A stretch of DNA of 64,000 bases from positions 1 to 64,000 of the forward strand of contig NZ_AFOZ01000034.1 in assembly GCF_000217915.1 (NCBI RefSeq), read 5' to 3'. The DNA is from Shewanella sp. HN-41. Its GTDB lineage: Bacteria > Pseudomonadota > Gammaproteobacteria > Enterobacterales > Shewanellaceae. The notes beneath the pieces are model-generated. The model ran no database searches. It saw only the letters and a program-made list of their open reading frames with translations, and was not told the DNA's origin. Shown here piece by piece: positions 36,920-50,033 of the stretch. A program made the translations under genes and the position numbers. Within the stretch, counting starts at the first letter, position 1, and each line of letters opens with the position of its first letter.

Positions 36920-37321
36920 CTATTTACGGTGCAAGCGGATCAATAATTCAGCTTCCGCCTTAGGTAACTCACACTCTTTAATCAATTCATCGACACCCGC
37001 CCCCAGTGCCACCATTTTCATTGCACGAGTATAGAGTTTTGCCTGTGGGTCCTGCTGCGATGATTCCTCAATCCGCTCAGACTGTTGCTGTAGCCGCTTC
37101 TCAATTTCAATCACACGTCGGCCAACGCCTATGGTACCGCTGCGTAATTCCTGTAATTCCCGTTTAAAAGATTCACGCTGGCGGTCCCCTTCTTTAACTA
37201 AGACGGTTAACGCCTCGGCTTTACTGCGTAATTTACTCAATTGTTTCTGCAAATAGAGAACTAATCCTAAGCACGCAATAACATAGACTAACGCTGCGAT
37301 TATAAATTCATCGCCCATCAA
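36920..37321 (-). CDS. fipA: FipA, FlhF-interaction partner (DUF2802)
   Basis: A 133-residue protein with one N-terminal membrane helix (about 6-24, FIIAALVYVIACLGLVLYL). A coiled-coil stretch follows (about 27-85, LSKLRSKAEALTVLVKEGDR), then the DUF2802 C-terminal domain (LYTRAMKMVALGAGVDELIKECELPKAEAELLIRL). DUF2802 proteins in this genomic position in Vibrio, Pseudomonas and Shewanella recruit FlhF to the cell pole for polar flagellum assembly. Last gene of the flagellar/chemotaxis gene string, 158 bases after cheW. Confidence 0.85.
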   Translation of the reverse strand: MMGDEFIIAALVYVIACLGLVLYLQKQLSKLRSKAEALTVLVKEGDRQRESFKRELQELRSGTIGVGRRVIEIEKRLQQQSERIEESSQQDPQAKLYTRAMKMVALGAGVDELIKECELPKAEAELLIRLHRK

Positions 37322-37479
37322 AAATCCTTATGCATCTCTATGATTGTCAAGATCCATCATGGAAAAGTGGTTCCCAAGCAGCATAGGTAGAATGCAAAAA
37401 GAACCCCACTTTCCCATAGATACACCGCAAATACTGAAAACATCGGTATTGGCAGTGTGACACTCGGTCAACAGACACC

Positions 37480-37974
37480 TTATAGCTGTGTTAACTCTGC
37501 CCATTCTTCATCGGACAATAACTTATCGAGGTCAACTAAGATCAGCAGCTCATTATCTCGGTTACTCACACCTTGAATAAATTTAGCACTCTCTTCAGTG
37601 CCGACATTTGGTGCGTTATCAATTTCAGAGCGGCGTAAGTAAACGACTTCAGCAACACTATCAACTAAAATGCCGATGACTTGCTTTTCCGCTTCAATAA
37701 TCACGATACGGGTTGAATCATCGACCTCGGCCGATTGCAGTCCAAAACGGGAACGAGTGTCGATAACTGTCACGACGTTACCGCGTAAGTTAATGATACC
37801 CAAAACATAATGCGGAGCCCCAGGGACAGGAGCGATTTCGGTATAACGCAAGACTTCCTGCACTTGCATCACATTTATACCGTAGGTTTCATTGTCTAGC
37901 TTAAAGGTAACCCATTGTAATACCGCATCATCTTTACTTGCAGCTACGGCTGCGACATTTCTTGTATCTTTCAT
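37480..37974 (-). CDS. cheW: Chemotaxis coupling protein CheW
   Basis: Links CheA to chemoreceptors in the polar array. About 164 residues from MKDTRNVAAVA. An upstream ATG at 37989 would add five residues and overlap parP. The SH3-like CheW fold is complete: WVTFKLDNETYGINVMQVQEV, PGAPHYVLGIINLRGNVV, the conserved Arg in DTRSRFGL, and VDSVAEVVYLRRSEID. It follows parP, in the order parC-parP-cheW of Vibrio polar chemotaxis loci. Confidence 0.95.
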   Translation of the reverse strand: MKDTRNVAAVAASKDDAVLQWVTFKLDNETYGINVMQVQEVLRYTEIAPVPGAPHYVLGIINLRGNVVTVIDTRSRFGLQSAEVDDSTRIVIIEAEKQVIGILVDSVAEVVYLRRSEIDNAPNVGTEESAKFIQGVSNRDNELLILVDLDKLLSDEEWAELTQL

Positions 37975-37981
37975 GTTTACC

Positions 37982-38962
37982 TCAACCAATTGAGTCCTGA
38001 CAGCCTAAACCCGCATCAAGCATTTCAACTAAGGCTTGTACGTGCAAAATGCCACACATTTGTTCTTTCACAACACCAGCTAACCAAGGTCGTTTACCCG
38101 CTTTGCTGCGCCAGTTTACTTGCGATTTATTAATTTTTACAGCATTGACCAAGGACTCACAAGTTAATCCCCAGTTACTGCCCTCTAATAATACAAGATA
38201 TTGATAATTTACCGATTGCACCAGTGTATCCGTGTATTTTTCAGGCATAACCCACGCGCAGGTATCGACAATATTTAACTGCTCTTCCCTGTGGGTTTGT
38301 ACTCCTAAAAACCATGATGGACGGCCAATAATATGATTGATCCGCTCCACTTTCACTATCCCCCCCAGACTCACCAGAGGCACGGCTAAGGTGAGGCCCG
38401 CCACTTTAAAGAATAGTACTTGAAACTCATCATCGAGGACTTCCTGTAAATCTTTTGTAATACTGGGCGCTGCGATACCAGCTTGAGTTTCTGGAGCCGA
38501 TATCGTATCTGCAATGGGTGGTTGATGTTGAGCAGTCGTCGGTGCCGATACCAATGGAGCGGCATCTTCCGATAAATGATCAGAACTCACCTCCGGCTTA
38601 GCAACTTCTGACACTTCAACCACTGTGGAGGCACCCAGGGTGGGGCTCTTAAATACCGGTGCAAGTAATTTCTCTAGCGCTTCTTTATTTACCTGGGGCG
38701 ATGGCTCACTTAAGGGCATGCTAAAGTGATGCTCTTTGCTCTTAGCAACCTGCACCTCGGCGGCAACAGCCACGCTCGGCTGAGGCTTACTGCGGTTATG
38801 TTCAGCTAAAATGGCCGCATCGAGTAATTCAGCCTCATTTTCTTTAATGCTTGCAAGTGAGTGAGGTTTCTCTGCAGGGGAAACAATAGCAGGAGAGCCA
38901 TCATCTTCATGTAGCAATAATTCAAAAAAATCAAAAACAGTCTCATCAACCGATTTTGACAT
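37982..38962 (-). CDS. parP: ParP, CheW-like polar array anchor
   Basis: ParP joins the ParC pole-localising ATPase to CheA and keeps signalling arrays at the old pole. About 326 residues. The acidic N-terminus (MSKSVDETVFDFFELLLHED) and a long Pro/Ala-rich linker (about 40-185) precede a CheW-like domain (DDEFQVLFFKVAGLTLAVPL, IIGRPSWFLGVQTHREEQLN, VNWRSKAGKRPWLAGVVKEQ). The ParC-ParP-CheW order and the domain layout match Vibrio ParP. An ATG at 38977 is also open but lies further inside parC. The two genes overlap by 17 bases with the start used here. Confidence 0.85.
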   Translation of the reverse strand: MSKSVDETVFDFFELLLHEDDGSPAIVSPAEKPHSLASIKENEAELLDAAILAEHNRSKPQPSVAVAAEVQVAKSKEHHFSMPLSEPSPQVNKEALEKLLAPVFKSPTLGASTVVEVSEVAKPEVSSDHLSEDAAPLVSAPTTAQHQPPIADTISAPETQAGIAAPSITKDLQEVLDDEFQVLFFKVAGLTLAVPLVSLGGIVKVERINHIIGRPSWFLGVQTHREEQLNIVDTCAWVMPEKYTDTLVQSVNYQYLVLLEGSNWGLTCESLVNAVKINKSQVNWRSKAGKRPWLAGVVKEQMCGILHVQALVEMLDAGLGCQDSIG

Positions 38963-39737
38963 GGCCAAACTCCCCAACTAATAAAAAATCTAACAATCTT
39001 TCGTAGGCTTTTACGCCACGGCTGCCACTTGCATAATGCGAAGCGGGTAAATGCGCCAAACTGGCATCTCTAAACTTAGTATCGACAGGGATCACATCCC
39101 GCCAAAGACTGTCACCATATTGTTCACTGAGCACTTGCAACGCCGCGGGGGACGCTTTAGTTCGTTTGTCATACATGGTTGGCACAACAGTATAGCTATA
39201 CCTCGTTTTTTTGGAGCGCCCCATAATCTCCATGGTTTTAACCATTCGTTCTAATCCTTTAATGGCTAAAAACTCCGTTTGGACGGGAATGACAATATGC
39301 TGACTCGCCGCCAAAGCATTAACCATCAACACCCCTAAAACGGGCGGGCAATCCACGATCGCCACATCGTATTCGTCGGCGACCAGAGCAAGCAGATTAC
39401 GGAGCACCAATCCCATCCCTTCTTGATGTCCTAGGGCACGGTCTAAGGTCGCTAATGCCATAGTCGCTGGCAGAAGATCTAGCCCATCGACTAAGGTAGG
39501 AACAACATGGGATAGAACAAGTTCTTTCGTTAAATGGCGATGGGCAAGAAAAACATCGAATAGTGAACCAGGAACTTCTTCAGAATCAATACCTAAGTAA
39601 TAACCAAGCGATGCATGGGGATCGGTGTCAATCATCAATACACGCTTACCTCGCTTAGTGAGAGCTCCCGCTAAGCTAGCTACCGAAGTGGTTTTACCCA
39701 CTCCGCCTTTTTGATTCGCTATCGTCCATACTTTCAA
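38946..39737 (-). CDS. parC: ParC, ParA-like ATPase placing chemotaxis arrays
   Basis: A ParA/MinD ATPase of 263 residues that moves or marks the pole where chemotaxis arrays gather. Deviant Walker A KGGVGKTTSVASL (about 10-22), Walker B-type VAIVDCPPVLGVLM, and IDTDPHASLGYYLGID are clear. FlhG upstream in the same gene string belongs to the same superfamily but places flagella instead. It overlaps parP by 17 bases, consistent with coupled translation. Confidence 0.9.
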   Translation of the reverse strand: MKVWTIANQKGGVGKTTSVASLAGALTKRGKRVLMIDTDPHASLGYYLGIDSEEVPGSLFDVFLAHRHLTKELVLSHVVPTLVDGLDLLPATMALATLDRALGHQEGMGLVLRNLLALVADEYDVAIVDCPPVLGVLMVNALAASQHIVIPVQTEFLAIKGLERMVKTMEIMGRSKKTRYSYTVVPTMYDKRTKASPAALQVLSEQYGDSLWRDVIPVDTKFRDASLAHLPASHYASGSRGVKAYERLLDFLLVGEFGHVKIG

Positions 39738-39819
39738 GAAGTGAGCCCTTAGTTATTCCGAGTTATTCACCATTGACATCATCACCATTGACGCTGCCAG
39801 CATGGGATTGGCTAGTTGG

Positions 39820-43665
<3,846 letters not shown>

Positions 43666-43677
43666 ATTGACTCCCAG

Positions 43678-44415
43678 TTAGAAACCCAGACTCGAAAGAA
43701 GATCGTCAACTTCGTCTTGACCCGTTACCACATCTTGACGAAGTTCGGCATTCATTATCGGGCCTTCTGCTTCAATATTATTTTTCTGAGTAATCTGACT
43801 CTCAATTACCGGCTGCTCACCAAATACCGTCAGCATAGACACCAGATTACTTTCAACTTCCATCACTAGATCGATCACGCGGCGGATCATTTGCCCCGTG
43901 AGATCCTGAAAATCCTGCGCCATCAGTATTTGATTAAGTAACTCACGTAACCGATTCGAGTCCTGCTCACTACGCGACATCAAATGCTGCACATCATGGC
44001 AAAGCACTTTAAAATCCGCTAATGCGATATCTCGGCGCATCAATCTTTCCCAAGATGGCATAACCCTTTCAATATTAGCGGTTAATGCATTGGCCAATGG
44101 CAAGCATTCTTCGACCGCATCCATGGTTTTATTTGCCGCTTGCTCCGTCATATCAATGACGTAACTTAATCGTTGTTTGGCATCCGGTATTGCAGTATTG
44201 GCTAGTTCCACTAATCGATTATCGACTTGGAAGTCCATCAACGCACTGTGAAGTTGTCGGGTTAATTTACCGACTTCATCAAAGAGTTCTCTCTGTAGCG
44301 GAGCTGCGAGTTCCCGAAATAAATCATCTGCCTGAGATTGCTCACCCGCACTTAATAATTCAACTAAATGCCGAGCTTGCTCGAGCGTGATGAGCCCTGA
44401 TGTATATGACTTCAT
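43678..44415 (-). CDS. cheZ: CheY-P phosphatase CheZ
   Basis: Speeds dephosphorylation of CheY-P to end the tumble/reversal signal. 245 residues, mainly a long helical hairpin. The catalytic region QILMAQDFQDLTGQMIRRVI carries the conserved Asp and Gln (DFQDLTGQ). The C-terminal CheY-binding peptide VDDLLSSLGF is intact. It lies between cheY and cheA with short gaps, as in Vibrio and Pseudomonas. Confidence 0.95.
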   Translation of the reverse strand: MKSYTSGLITLEQARHLVELLSAGEQSQADDLFRELAAPLQRELFDEVGKLTRQLHSALMDFQVDNRLVELANTAIPDAKQRLSYVIDMTEQAANKTMDAVEECLPLANALTANIERVMPSWERLMRRDIALADFKVLCHDVQHLMSRSEQDSNRLRELLNQILMAQDFQDLTGQMIRRVIDLVMEVESNLVSMLTVFGEQPVIESQITQKNNIEAEGPIMNAELRQDVVTGQDEVDDLLSSLGF

Positions 44416-44428
44416 AGCTCATCCTTGC

Positions 44429-44812
44429 TCAAGCGAGTCGTTCGAATATTTTATCTAACTTCTCTTTCAATGTAGCCGCGGTAAAAGGTTTAACCACATA
44501 GCCATTCACTCCCGCTTGTGCGGCAGCAATAATTTGTTCACGTTTTGCTTCAGCCGTGACCATTAATACCGGTAAATGCTTTAGCGAATCGTCTGCGCGA
44601 ATAGCCTTCAACAGGTCAATTCCCTGCATGCCGGGCATATTCCAATCTGTAACAACGAAATCAAAATCCCCCTTTTGCAACATTGGCAGGGCGGTTGAGC
44701 CGTCGTCTGCTTCTTGGGTGTTATTAAACCCCAAGTCTCGCAACAAGTTCTTGATGATACGTCTCATTGTTGAAAAGTCGTCAACAATGAGAATCTTCAT
44801 ATTCTTGTCCAA
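44429..44812 (-). CDS. cheY: Chemotaxis response regulator CheY
   Basis: When phosphorylated binds FliM/FliN and changes motor direction. 127 residues, a single receiver domain: [18 protein letters not shown] (acid pair), phospho-acceptor Asp56 in [12 protein letters not shown], Thr in [12 protein letters not shown], and Lys in [11 protein letters not shown]. Start at MDKNMKI has a GGAGGAA site. Follows fliA by 47 bases. Confidence 0.96.
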   Translation of the reverse strand: MDKNMKILIVDDFSTMRRIIKNLLRDLGFNNTQEADDGSTALPMLQKGDFDFVVTDWNMPGMQGIDLLKAIRADDSLKHLPVLMVTAEAKREQIIAAAQAGVNGYVVKPFTAATLKEKLDKIFERLA

Positions 44813-44859
44813 GGTTTCCTCCGGTGAGCTGACATTCTGTGCTCGATTAATAATTATAC

Positions 44860-45573
44860 TTATGTCCAGTGCTTGAGCTTGCCTTTGAGTCGCAGCATTG
44901 CCTGACTTAATATCTGGCTAACCCGCGATTCGCTTACCTCAAGAATGGCGCCAATCTCTTTTAAATTCAATGCTTCATCGTAGTACAGCGATAACACTAA
45001 CGCATCTCTTTCTGGCAACAATTTTATTGCCTCAACTAGCGCAGAATGAAATTGGGTCTCGGCTAATGCCTCAAACGTACCATCGTCAGACCTATCGCTT
45101 GGGGTAAGTATATCCTGCGATACGCCTAAGTCTTCTATCCCTATGATTTTTCCGACAGAAACATCATTAAGGATATGATGGTACTCATCGAGCGTCATAT
45201 CAAGTTTTTCTGCAATTTCTGTGTCACGTGCATCACGCCCCAAAACTTGCTCTAACTCATCAATAGCTTGAGCGACCCTCCGGTTGTTACGGTGAACGGA
45301 ACGAGGAACCCAATCGCCACGGCGGATTTCGTCCAGCATGGCACCGCGGATCCGTATACCGGCGAAGGTTTCAAATTTTGCACCTTTACCACCATCAAAC
45401 TTGGATGATGCTTCGAGTAATCCCATCATCCCTGCTTGCAGCAGGTCATCAAGCTGTACAGAGGCTGGTAATCTGGCGAGCAAGTGATGTGCAATTCTTT
45501 TAACCAACGGAGCATACTGTTCAACGATAGATGATTTATTGTCTAAACAAGTATACGCTGCGGCTTTATTCAC
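44860..45573 (-). CDS. fliA: Flagellar sigma factor sigma-28
   Basis: Directs transcription of late flagellar and chemotaxis genes once the hook is finished and FlgM is exported. 237 residues: region 2 ([54 protein letters not shown]), region 3 and region 4 ([40 protein letters not shown]). Start overlaps the flhG stop by 8 bases. Confidence 0.96.
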   Translation of the reverse strand: MNKAAAYTCLDNKSSIVEQYAPLVKRIAHHLLARLPASVQLDDLLQAGMMGLLEASSKFDGGKGAKFETFAGIRIRGAMLDEIRRGDWVPRSVHRNNRRVAQAIDELEQVLGRDARDTEIAEKLDMTLDEYHHILNDVSVGKIIGIEDLGVSQDILTPSDRSDDGTFEALAETQFHSALVEAIKLLPERDALVLSLYYDEALNLKEIGAILEVSESRVSQILSQAMLRLKGKLKHWT

Positions 45574-46447
45574 TCGTTTTTTCCTCTTGAAAATCTGGTC
45601 GTTGTACTAAACGTTCAACGAAAAACTCCAAATGCCCACCAGGTTGCTGCGGAACAGGCCAGCTCATGATTTTATTTGCCAACCCTTGGTACGCTATTGA
45701 TGCCGGAGACTTAGGATAAGCCTCTACCACTAACTTTTGCTTACGTACTGATTTACGCAGATTTTCATCAAATGGTATTGTCGCAACAAGCTCGAGTGCG
45801 ACATCTAAAAATCTGTCGGTCACTTTACTGAGTTTAGCAAATAATTCCATACCTTCGCGTAAACTACGCACCATGTTTGCAACAATTTTAAAGCGGAAAA
45901 CGCCGTGTTCACGGCTGAGGATTTTGATCAACGCATAGGCGTCGGTTATTGAAGTTGGCTCATCACACACCACGACCAAAACGTCCTGCGAGGCGCGGGA
46001 AAAACTGAGCACCATATCTGAAATCCCTGCGGCGGTATCCACCACAAGAATATCAAACTGAGTACGCATCTCACTGAAAGCGCGAATGAGTCCAGCATGT
46101 TGAGCGGGGCTGAGCTCGACCATTCCTTGGGTACCCGAGGTGGCTGGAACGATACCTATGCCCTTAGGGCCACGGACTATAATATCGTCAAGCTCCGCAT
46201 CACCCGATAAAACATGGGAGAGGTTACGCTCGGCACGGATCCCCAACATGACGTCGACATTAGCTAAGCCAAGGTCAGCATCGAGCACTAAGACTCGCTT
46301 GCCCTTCTCGGCCAATGCCACAGCGGTATTAATAGAGACACTGGTTTTACCCACGCCACCTTTACCGCCTGTGACCGCAATTACTTTCACTTTTTCGTTA
46401 TAGGGTTGATTCATCATACGTAAACCACTTGCTTGATCCAGGGTCAT
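45566..46447 (-). CDS. flhG: Flagellar number regulator FlhG (FleN, MinD-like ATPase)
   Basis: Limits the number of polar flagella by stimulating FlhF's GTPase and restraining the master regulator. About 293 residues from MTLDQASGLRMM, which carries the DQA-x-LR activator helix for FlhF. An ATG six codons earlier (46465) is also open. Deviant Walker A VTGGKGGVGKTSVSIN, switch motifs DADLGLANVDVMLG and VVDTAAGISDMVL, and a C-terminal membrane-targeting helix region (PGGHLEFFVERLVQRP). Start overlaps the flhF end. Confidence 0.94.
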   Translation of the reverse strand: MTLDQASGLRMMNQPYNEKVKVIAVTGGKGGVGKTSVSINTAVALAEKGKRVLVLDADLGLANVDVMLGIRAERNLSHVLSGDAELDDIIVRGPKGIGIVPATSGTQGMVELSPAQHAGLIRAFSEMRTQFDILVVDTAAGISDMVLSFSRASQDVLVVVCDEPTSITDAYALIKILSREHGVFRFKIVANMVRSLREGMELFAKLSKVTDRFLDVALELVATIPFDENLRKSVRKQKLVVEAYPKSPASIAYQGLANKIMSWPVPQQPGGHLEFFVERLVQRPDFQEEKTSE

Positions 46448-46451
46448 AACT

Positions 46452-47834
46452 CTACTCAAATGCACAGGCCATATTATCTGACCACGCTGTGTCTTGTAAT
46501 GATTGTTGTTCTGTACTATCTAATGCTGCCAGCGCCTGCTGCGCCAACATTAAGGTATCCGCGACTTTCATATCTTCAGGAACGCGTTGACCATCAGTCA
46601 CATAACTTAATGGTAACCCACTTTGGATCAACACACTTAGTGCACCCGCTAAAGAAACAGATTCATCAAGTTTTGTGAGTACCGCACCAGATAAAGGAAT
46701 ACGTTTAAAATGATTAACTGCATCTTGCAACACTCGCCGCTGCCCTGTGGCAGACAGTACCAGATAACTGCGGATAGGTATTCTGCTATTTGCAGTTAAA
46801 TTATCAAGTTGCTGGTAGAGCCGCATATCCCTTTGTCCCATACCTGCGGTATCTATCAATACTAGCTTGCGATTTCTGAACTGATAAAGAATTTGCTCTA
46901 ACTCATGGAGATCATGGGCTTGTTTTACGGGACAGCCCATTATTTTGCCATAGGTCGCCAATTGCTCATAGGCACCAATACGATAATGATCCGTCGTAAT
47001 TAACGCGACCTGTTCTGGGCCGTGGTGAGCGGCAAAACGCGCGGCTAACTTTGCCAAGGAGGTCGTCTTACCCACACCAGTTGGCCCCACCAATGCAACC
47101 ACGCCACCTTGACGAACAATATCATCACCTTGATTATCCAACATATTCGCTAAACTTTGCGGCAAAGCTCTGACTAATTCGGCGGGGGTATAATGCTGGC
47201 TCAATGCCGCCAGTTTTGCGGCAACTGCAGGGGAAAATTCGGCTTCAAGTAATTTAGACTCGAGCATAGCACCAACGGGATCGATGCGTTGTTTATGCTC
47301 GGTCATTAAAGAGGACACTTGGTGTGTCAATAAATTACGCAATGAGGCTAACTCATCTCGCATAGCTTCGATATCGGCACTCTGCTTCTGGGACGTTTGT
47401 GGCTTCTTATCGAAAGCAGCAGGCGCTTCCCTCCGCTCGGTTTTCGGCACAGCTGGAGCCTGTAAGCCCTTTGCCCATGCGGGTAACTCAGCATCAACTT
47501 GCTGATGCGATAATTGTTGATTCAAACGGCTTTGTTGCTTTTCAAGCAAAGCTTGCAACGAATCTGCGGGAGCCGATGGCTTAGCACGCGTCTCAGCGCG
47601 AATGGGCTGTTTTCCGCCAAGGGAGACGAGATCGTCACTCACATCCATAAAGGTCGGTGCTGGCGCGGTAACGGGTGCTTTTGCCTTGGGCTCATCGTAG
47701 TCAACGGCGGCGACAATCTCGATACCCCCATTCACTTTTTTATTTGACATGATCACGGCATCTGAACCGAGAGTTTCTTTCACTTGGGCCAGTGCGGCAC
47801 GCATGTCTTTGGCAAAAAATCGTTTAATCTTCAC
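46452..47834 (-). CDS. flhF: Flagellar placement GTPase FlhF (SRP family)
   Basis: Marks the pole for flagellar assembly and brings in the first basal-body part. 460 residues: basic N-terminal B domain (MKIKRFFAKDMRAALAQVKE) and a linker (about 45-160). The NG domain follows, with P-loop GPTGVGKT (250-257), TTDHYRIGAYEQLATYG, DTAGMGQRD and TKLDESVSLAG. Lies 11 bases after flhA. Its partners FlhG and FipA are encoded in the same gene string. Confidence 0.95.
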   Translation of the reverse strand: MKIKRFFAKDMRAALAQVKETLGSDAVIMSNKKVNGGIEIVAAVDYDEPKAKAPVTAPAPTFMDVSDDLVSLGGKQPIRAETRAKPSAPADSLQALLEKQQSRLNQQLSHQQVDAELPAWAKGLQAPAVPKTERREAPAAFDKKPQTSQKQSADIEAMRDELASLRNLLTHQVSSLMTEHKQRIDPVGAMLESKLLEAEFSPAVAAKLAALSQHYTPAELVRALPQSLANMLDNQGDDIVRQGGVVALVGPTGVGKTTSLAKLAARFAAHHGPEQVALITTDHYRIGAYEQLATYGKIMGCPVKQAHDLHELEQILYQFRNRKLVLIDTAGMGQRDMRLYQQLDNLTANSRIPIRSYLVLSATGQRRVLQDAVNHFKRIPLSGAVLTKLDESVSLAGALSVLIQSGLPLSYVTDGQRVPEDMKVADTLMLAQQALAALDSTEQQSLQDTAWSDNMACAFE

Positions 47835-47845
47835 TTATGCGTCCT

Positions 47846-49945
47846 CTACTGGCCGACAGCAGATACGATGCGTATTTGCTTTTCATCGGGGATTTCTTGG
47901 TAAGAAATCACTCTGAGATTAGGAATAGTATGTTTAACAAAGCGCGATAAGGTTGCGCGTAACATACCAGATGTTAGCAATATGGCGGGCTGTCCAACCA
48001 TTTCTTGCCTTTGAGCAGCGTCGGCTAATGACTGCTGCATACGCTCGGCAAGACCGGGTTCGATATTAGGACCATCACCACCCGTTGCTTGCATTGACTG
48101 ATGCAACATCTGTTCCAACTCTGGCGCCAAAGTTATGACGGGGATTTCGAGTTCAGGGCCCGAGATCTCTTGGACTATCATGCGCTTCAATGCAATACGA
48201 ACTGCCGCGGTTAATACCTCGGTATCATTACTCTTAGTACCGTATTCTAACAAAGTTTGCACTATGGTACGCAAGTCTCTGACTGAAACTCCTTCATTTA
48301 ATAGGTTTTGCATCACTTTTACGACACTACCCAGTGGCATAACATCGGGAATAAAGCCATCCACCAACTTAGGAGAGTGTTTGGCTAGCATATCCATCAG
48401 TTGTTGCACTTCTTCGTAGCCGAGCAGTTTTGCCGCATTATTAGTCAGTAATTGACTGATATGGGTCGCAACCACAGTGGCAGCATCCACCACTGTGTAA
48501 CCTAAGGTTTGCGCATGTTCACGCAGTTCTGGCGCAATCCATACCGCTTCGAGTCCAAAGGCGGGATCGCGGGTTTCAATGCCATCGAGCTTGCCATACA
48601 CCTGACCTGGGTTGATGGCTAACTCGCAGTCATGGCGAATTTCCGCCTCGCCAACCACCACGCCCATCAGGGAAATACGGTAGGCATTGGGTGATAAGTC
48701 TAAGTTATCGCGAATATGCACCGCAGGTACGAGGAACCCCAACTCCTGCGACAATTTTTTACGTACACCTTTGATACGGCTGAGTAACTCACCGCCTTGG
48801 CCTTTATCCACTAATGGAATTAAACGATATCCCACCTCTAAGCCGATAGTGTCGACATGGCGTACATCATCCCAGCTTAACTCTTTTGGCTCCTTATCAT
48901 GTCTTTCAATTGGGCCAGACTTAACTTGCTCTAATGCTTTTAGGCGTTTGGTTTCATTGCGCTTAAACACAAAATAGGCCGCACCGGCGGTGATAACTGC
49001 AAAACTTAAAAATGCCATATGGGGCATGCCTGGCACTATCCCCATCACGAATAACACACCCGCTGCGATACCTAATGACTTATGACTGTCAAACATCTGA
49101 CTCATCAGCATTTGACCCATATCGCCGGATTCATTTTGACGGGTCACCATTAGGGCGGCGGCAATAGAGAGTAAGAGGCCGGGGATCTGTGCGACTAGGC
49201 CATCACCTATAGTCAGTAAGGTATAAATTTCAATGGCCTGTGAAAAGCTTAAGCCGTGCTGAACGATACCAATGATGAAACCTCCGAGAATGTTAATCAC
49301 GAGGATCATAATCCCAGCTATCGCATCCCCCTTAACAAATTTTGAGGCACCGTCCATCGCACCATAAAAGTCAGCTTCTCGGGTGACTTCCGCGCGACGT
49401 AATCTGGCTTGTTCTTGATTTAATGTCCCCGCATTGAGATCGGCATCGATGGCCATTTGCTTGCCGGGCATCGCATCTAAGGTGAAGCGGGCACTCACTT
49501 CAGCAATACGACCAGCACCCTTAGTCACCACCGCAAAGTTGATAATAATCAGAATGATAAATACAACTAAACCGACGGCATAGTTACCACCAATCACCAC
49601 GGAACCGAAGGCCTCAATCACTTTACCCGCGGCATCTCCCCCATTATGACCTTCGAGCAGCACCACACGGGTAGAAGCTACGTTAAGTGCAAGACGTAAC
49701 AGGGTGGCCACTAAGAGTACGGTGGGGAAAGCAGCGAAATCTAAGGGTCTATCGGTATAAATTGCCACTAGCAATACGATCAATGCGAGCGCAATGTTAA
49801 AGGAAAATAAAACGTCGAGTAAGAATGGTGGGATAGGCAGTACAATCATAGCTAATGCTGCAAGCACTAACATAGGTGTACCTACGCCTTTGAAAGAGCT
49901 GAGCTTCACCTGCTTAACTTGACCTAGAGTCGCTTTAACATCCAT
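47846..49945 (-). CDS. flhA: Flagellar export gate protein FlhA
   Basis: Forms the nonameric ring of the flagellar type III export gate. 699 residues: about eight membrane helices in the first 330, and the FHIPEP-loop signature region RFTLDAMPGKQMAIDADLNA. The cytoplasmic C-terminal domain (DDVRHVDTIGLEVGYRLIPL, GYTVVDAATVVATHISQLL) binds chaperone-substrate complexes. A sigma-54 promoter at 49984-49998 precedes it, so flhAFG-fliA-che genes can be transcribed separately from fli genes. Confidence 0.96.
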   Translation of the reverse strand: MDVKATLGQVKQVKLSSFKGVGTPMLVLAALAMIVLPIPPFLLDVLFSFNIALALIVLLVAIYTDRPLDFAAFPTVLLVATLLRLALNVASTRVVLLEGHNGGDAAGKVIEAFGSVVIGGNYAVGLVVFIILIIINFAVVTKGAGRIAEVSARFTLDAMPGKQMAIDADLNAGTLNQEQARLRRAEVTREADFYGAMDGASKFVKGDAIAGIMILVINILGGFIIGIVQHGLSFSQAIEIYTLLTIGDGLVAQIPGLLLSIAAALMVTRQNESGDMGQMLMSQMFDSHKSLGIAAGVLFVMGIVPGMPHMAFLSFAVITAGAAYFVFKRNETKRLKALEQVKSGPIERHDKEPKELSWDDVRHVDTIGLEVGYRLIPLVDKGQGGELLSRIKGVRKKLSQELGFLVPAVHIRDNLDLSPNAYRISLMGVVVGEAEIRHDCELAINPGQVYGKLDGIETRDPAFGLEAVWIAPELREHAQTLGYTVVDAATVVATHISQLLTNNAAKLLGYEEVQQLMDMLAKHSPKLVDGFIPDVMPLGSVVKVMQNLLNEGVSVRDLRTIVQTLLEYGTKSNDTEVLTAAVRIALKRMIVQEISGPELEIPVITLAPELEQMLHQSMQATGGDGPNIEPGLAERMQQSLADAAQRQEMVGQPAILLTSGMLRATLSRFVKHTIPNLRVISYQEIPDEKQIRIVSAVGQ

Positions 49946-49983
49946 TCACTGTTACCTAAACTTTGACGTATAACAGCACAACA

Positions 49984-49998
49984 GCAAAAATCACGCCA
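49984..49998 (-). promoter_or_regulatory. Sigma-54 promoter of flhA
   Basis: Minus-strand TGGCGTGATTTTTGC has GG and GC with exact 10-base spacing. It sits 39 bases upstream of the flhA start codon, in the flhB-flhA gap. In related bacteria FlrA/FlrC activate such flagellar promoters. Confidence 0.75.
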
Positions 49999-50033
49999 AT
50001 AAAGTAAGTAGAGTAAACATCAGGTTTAAGAGG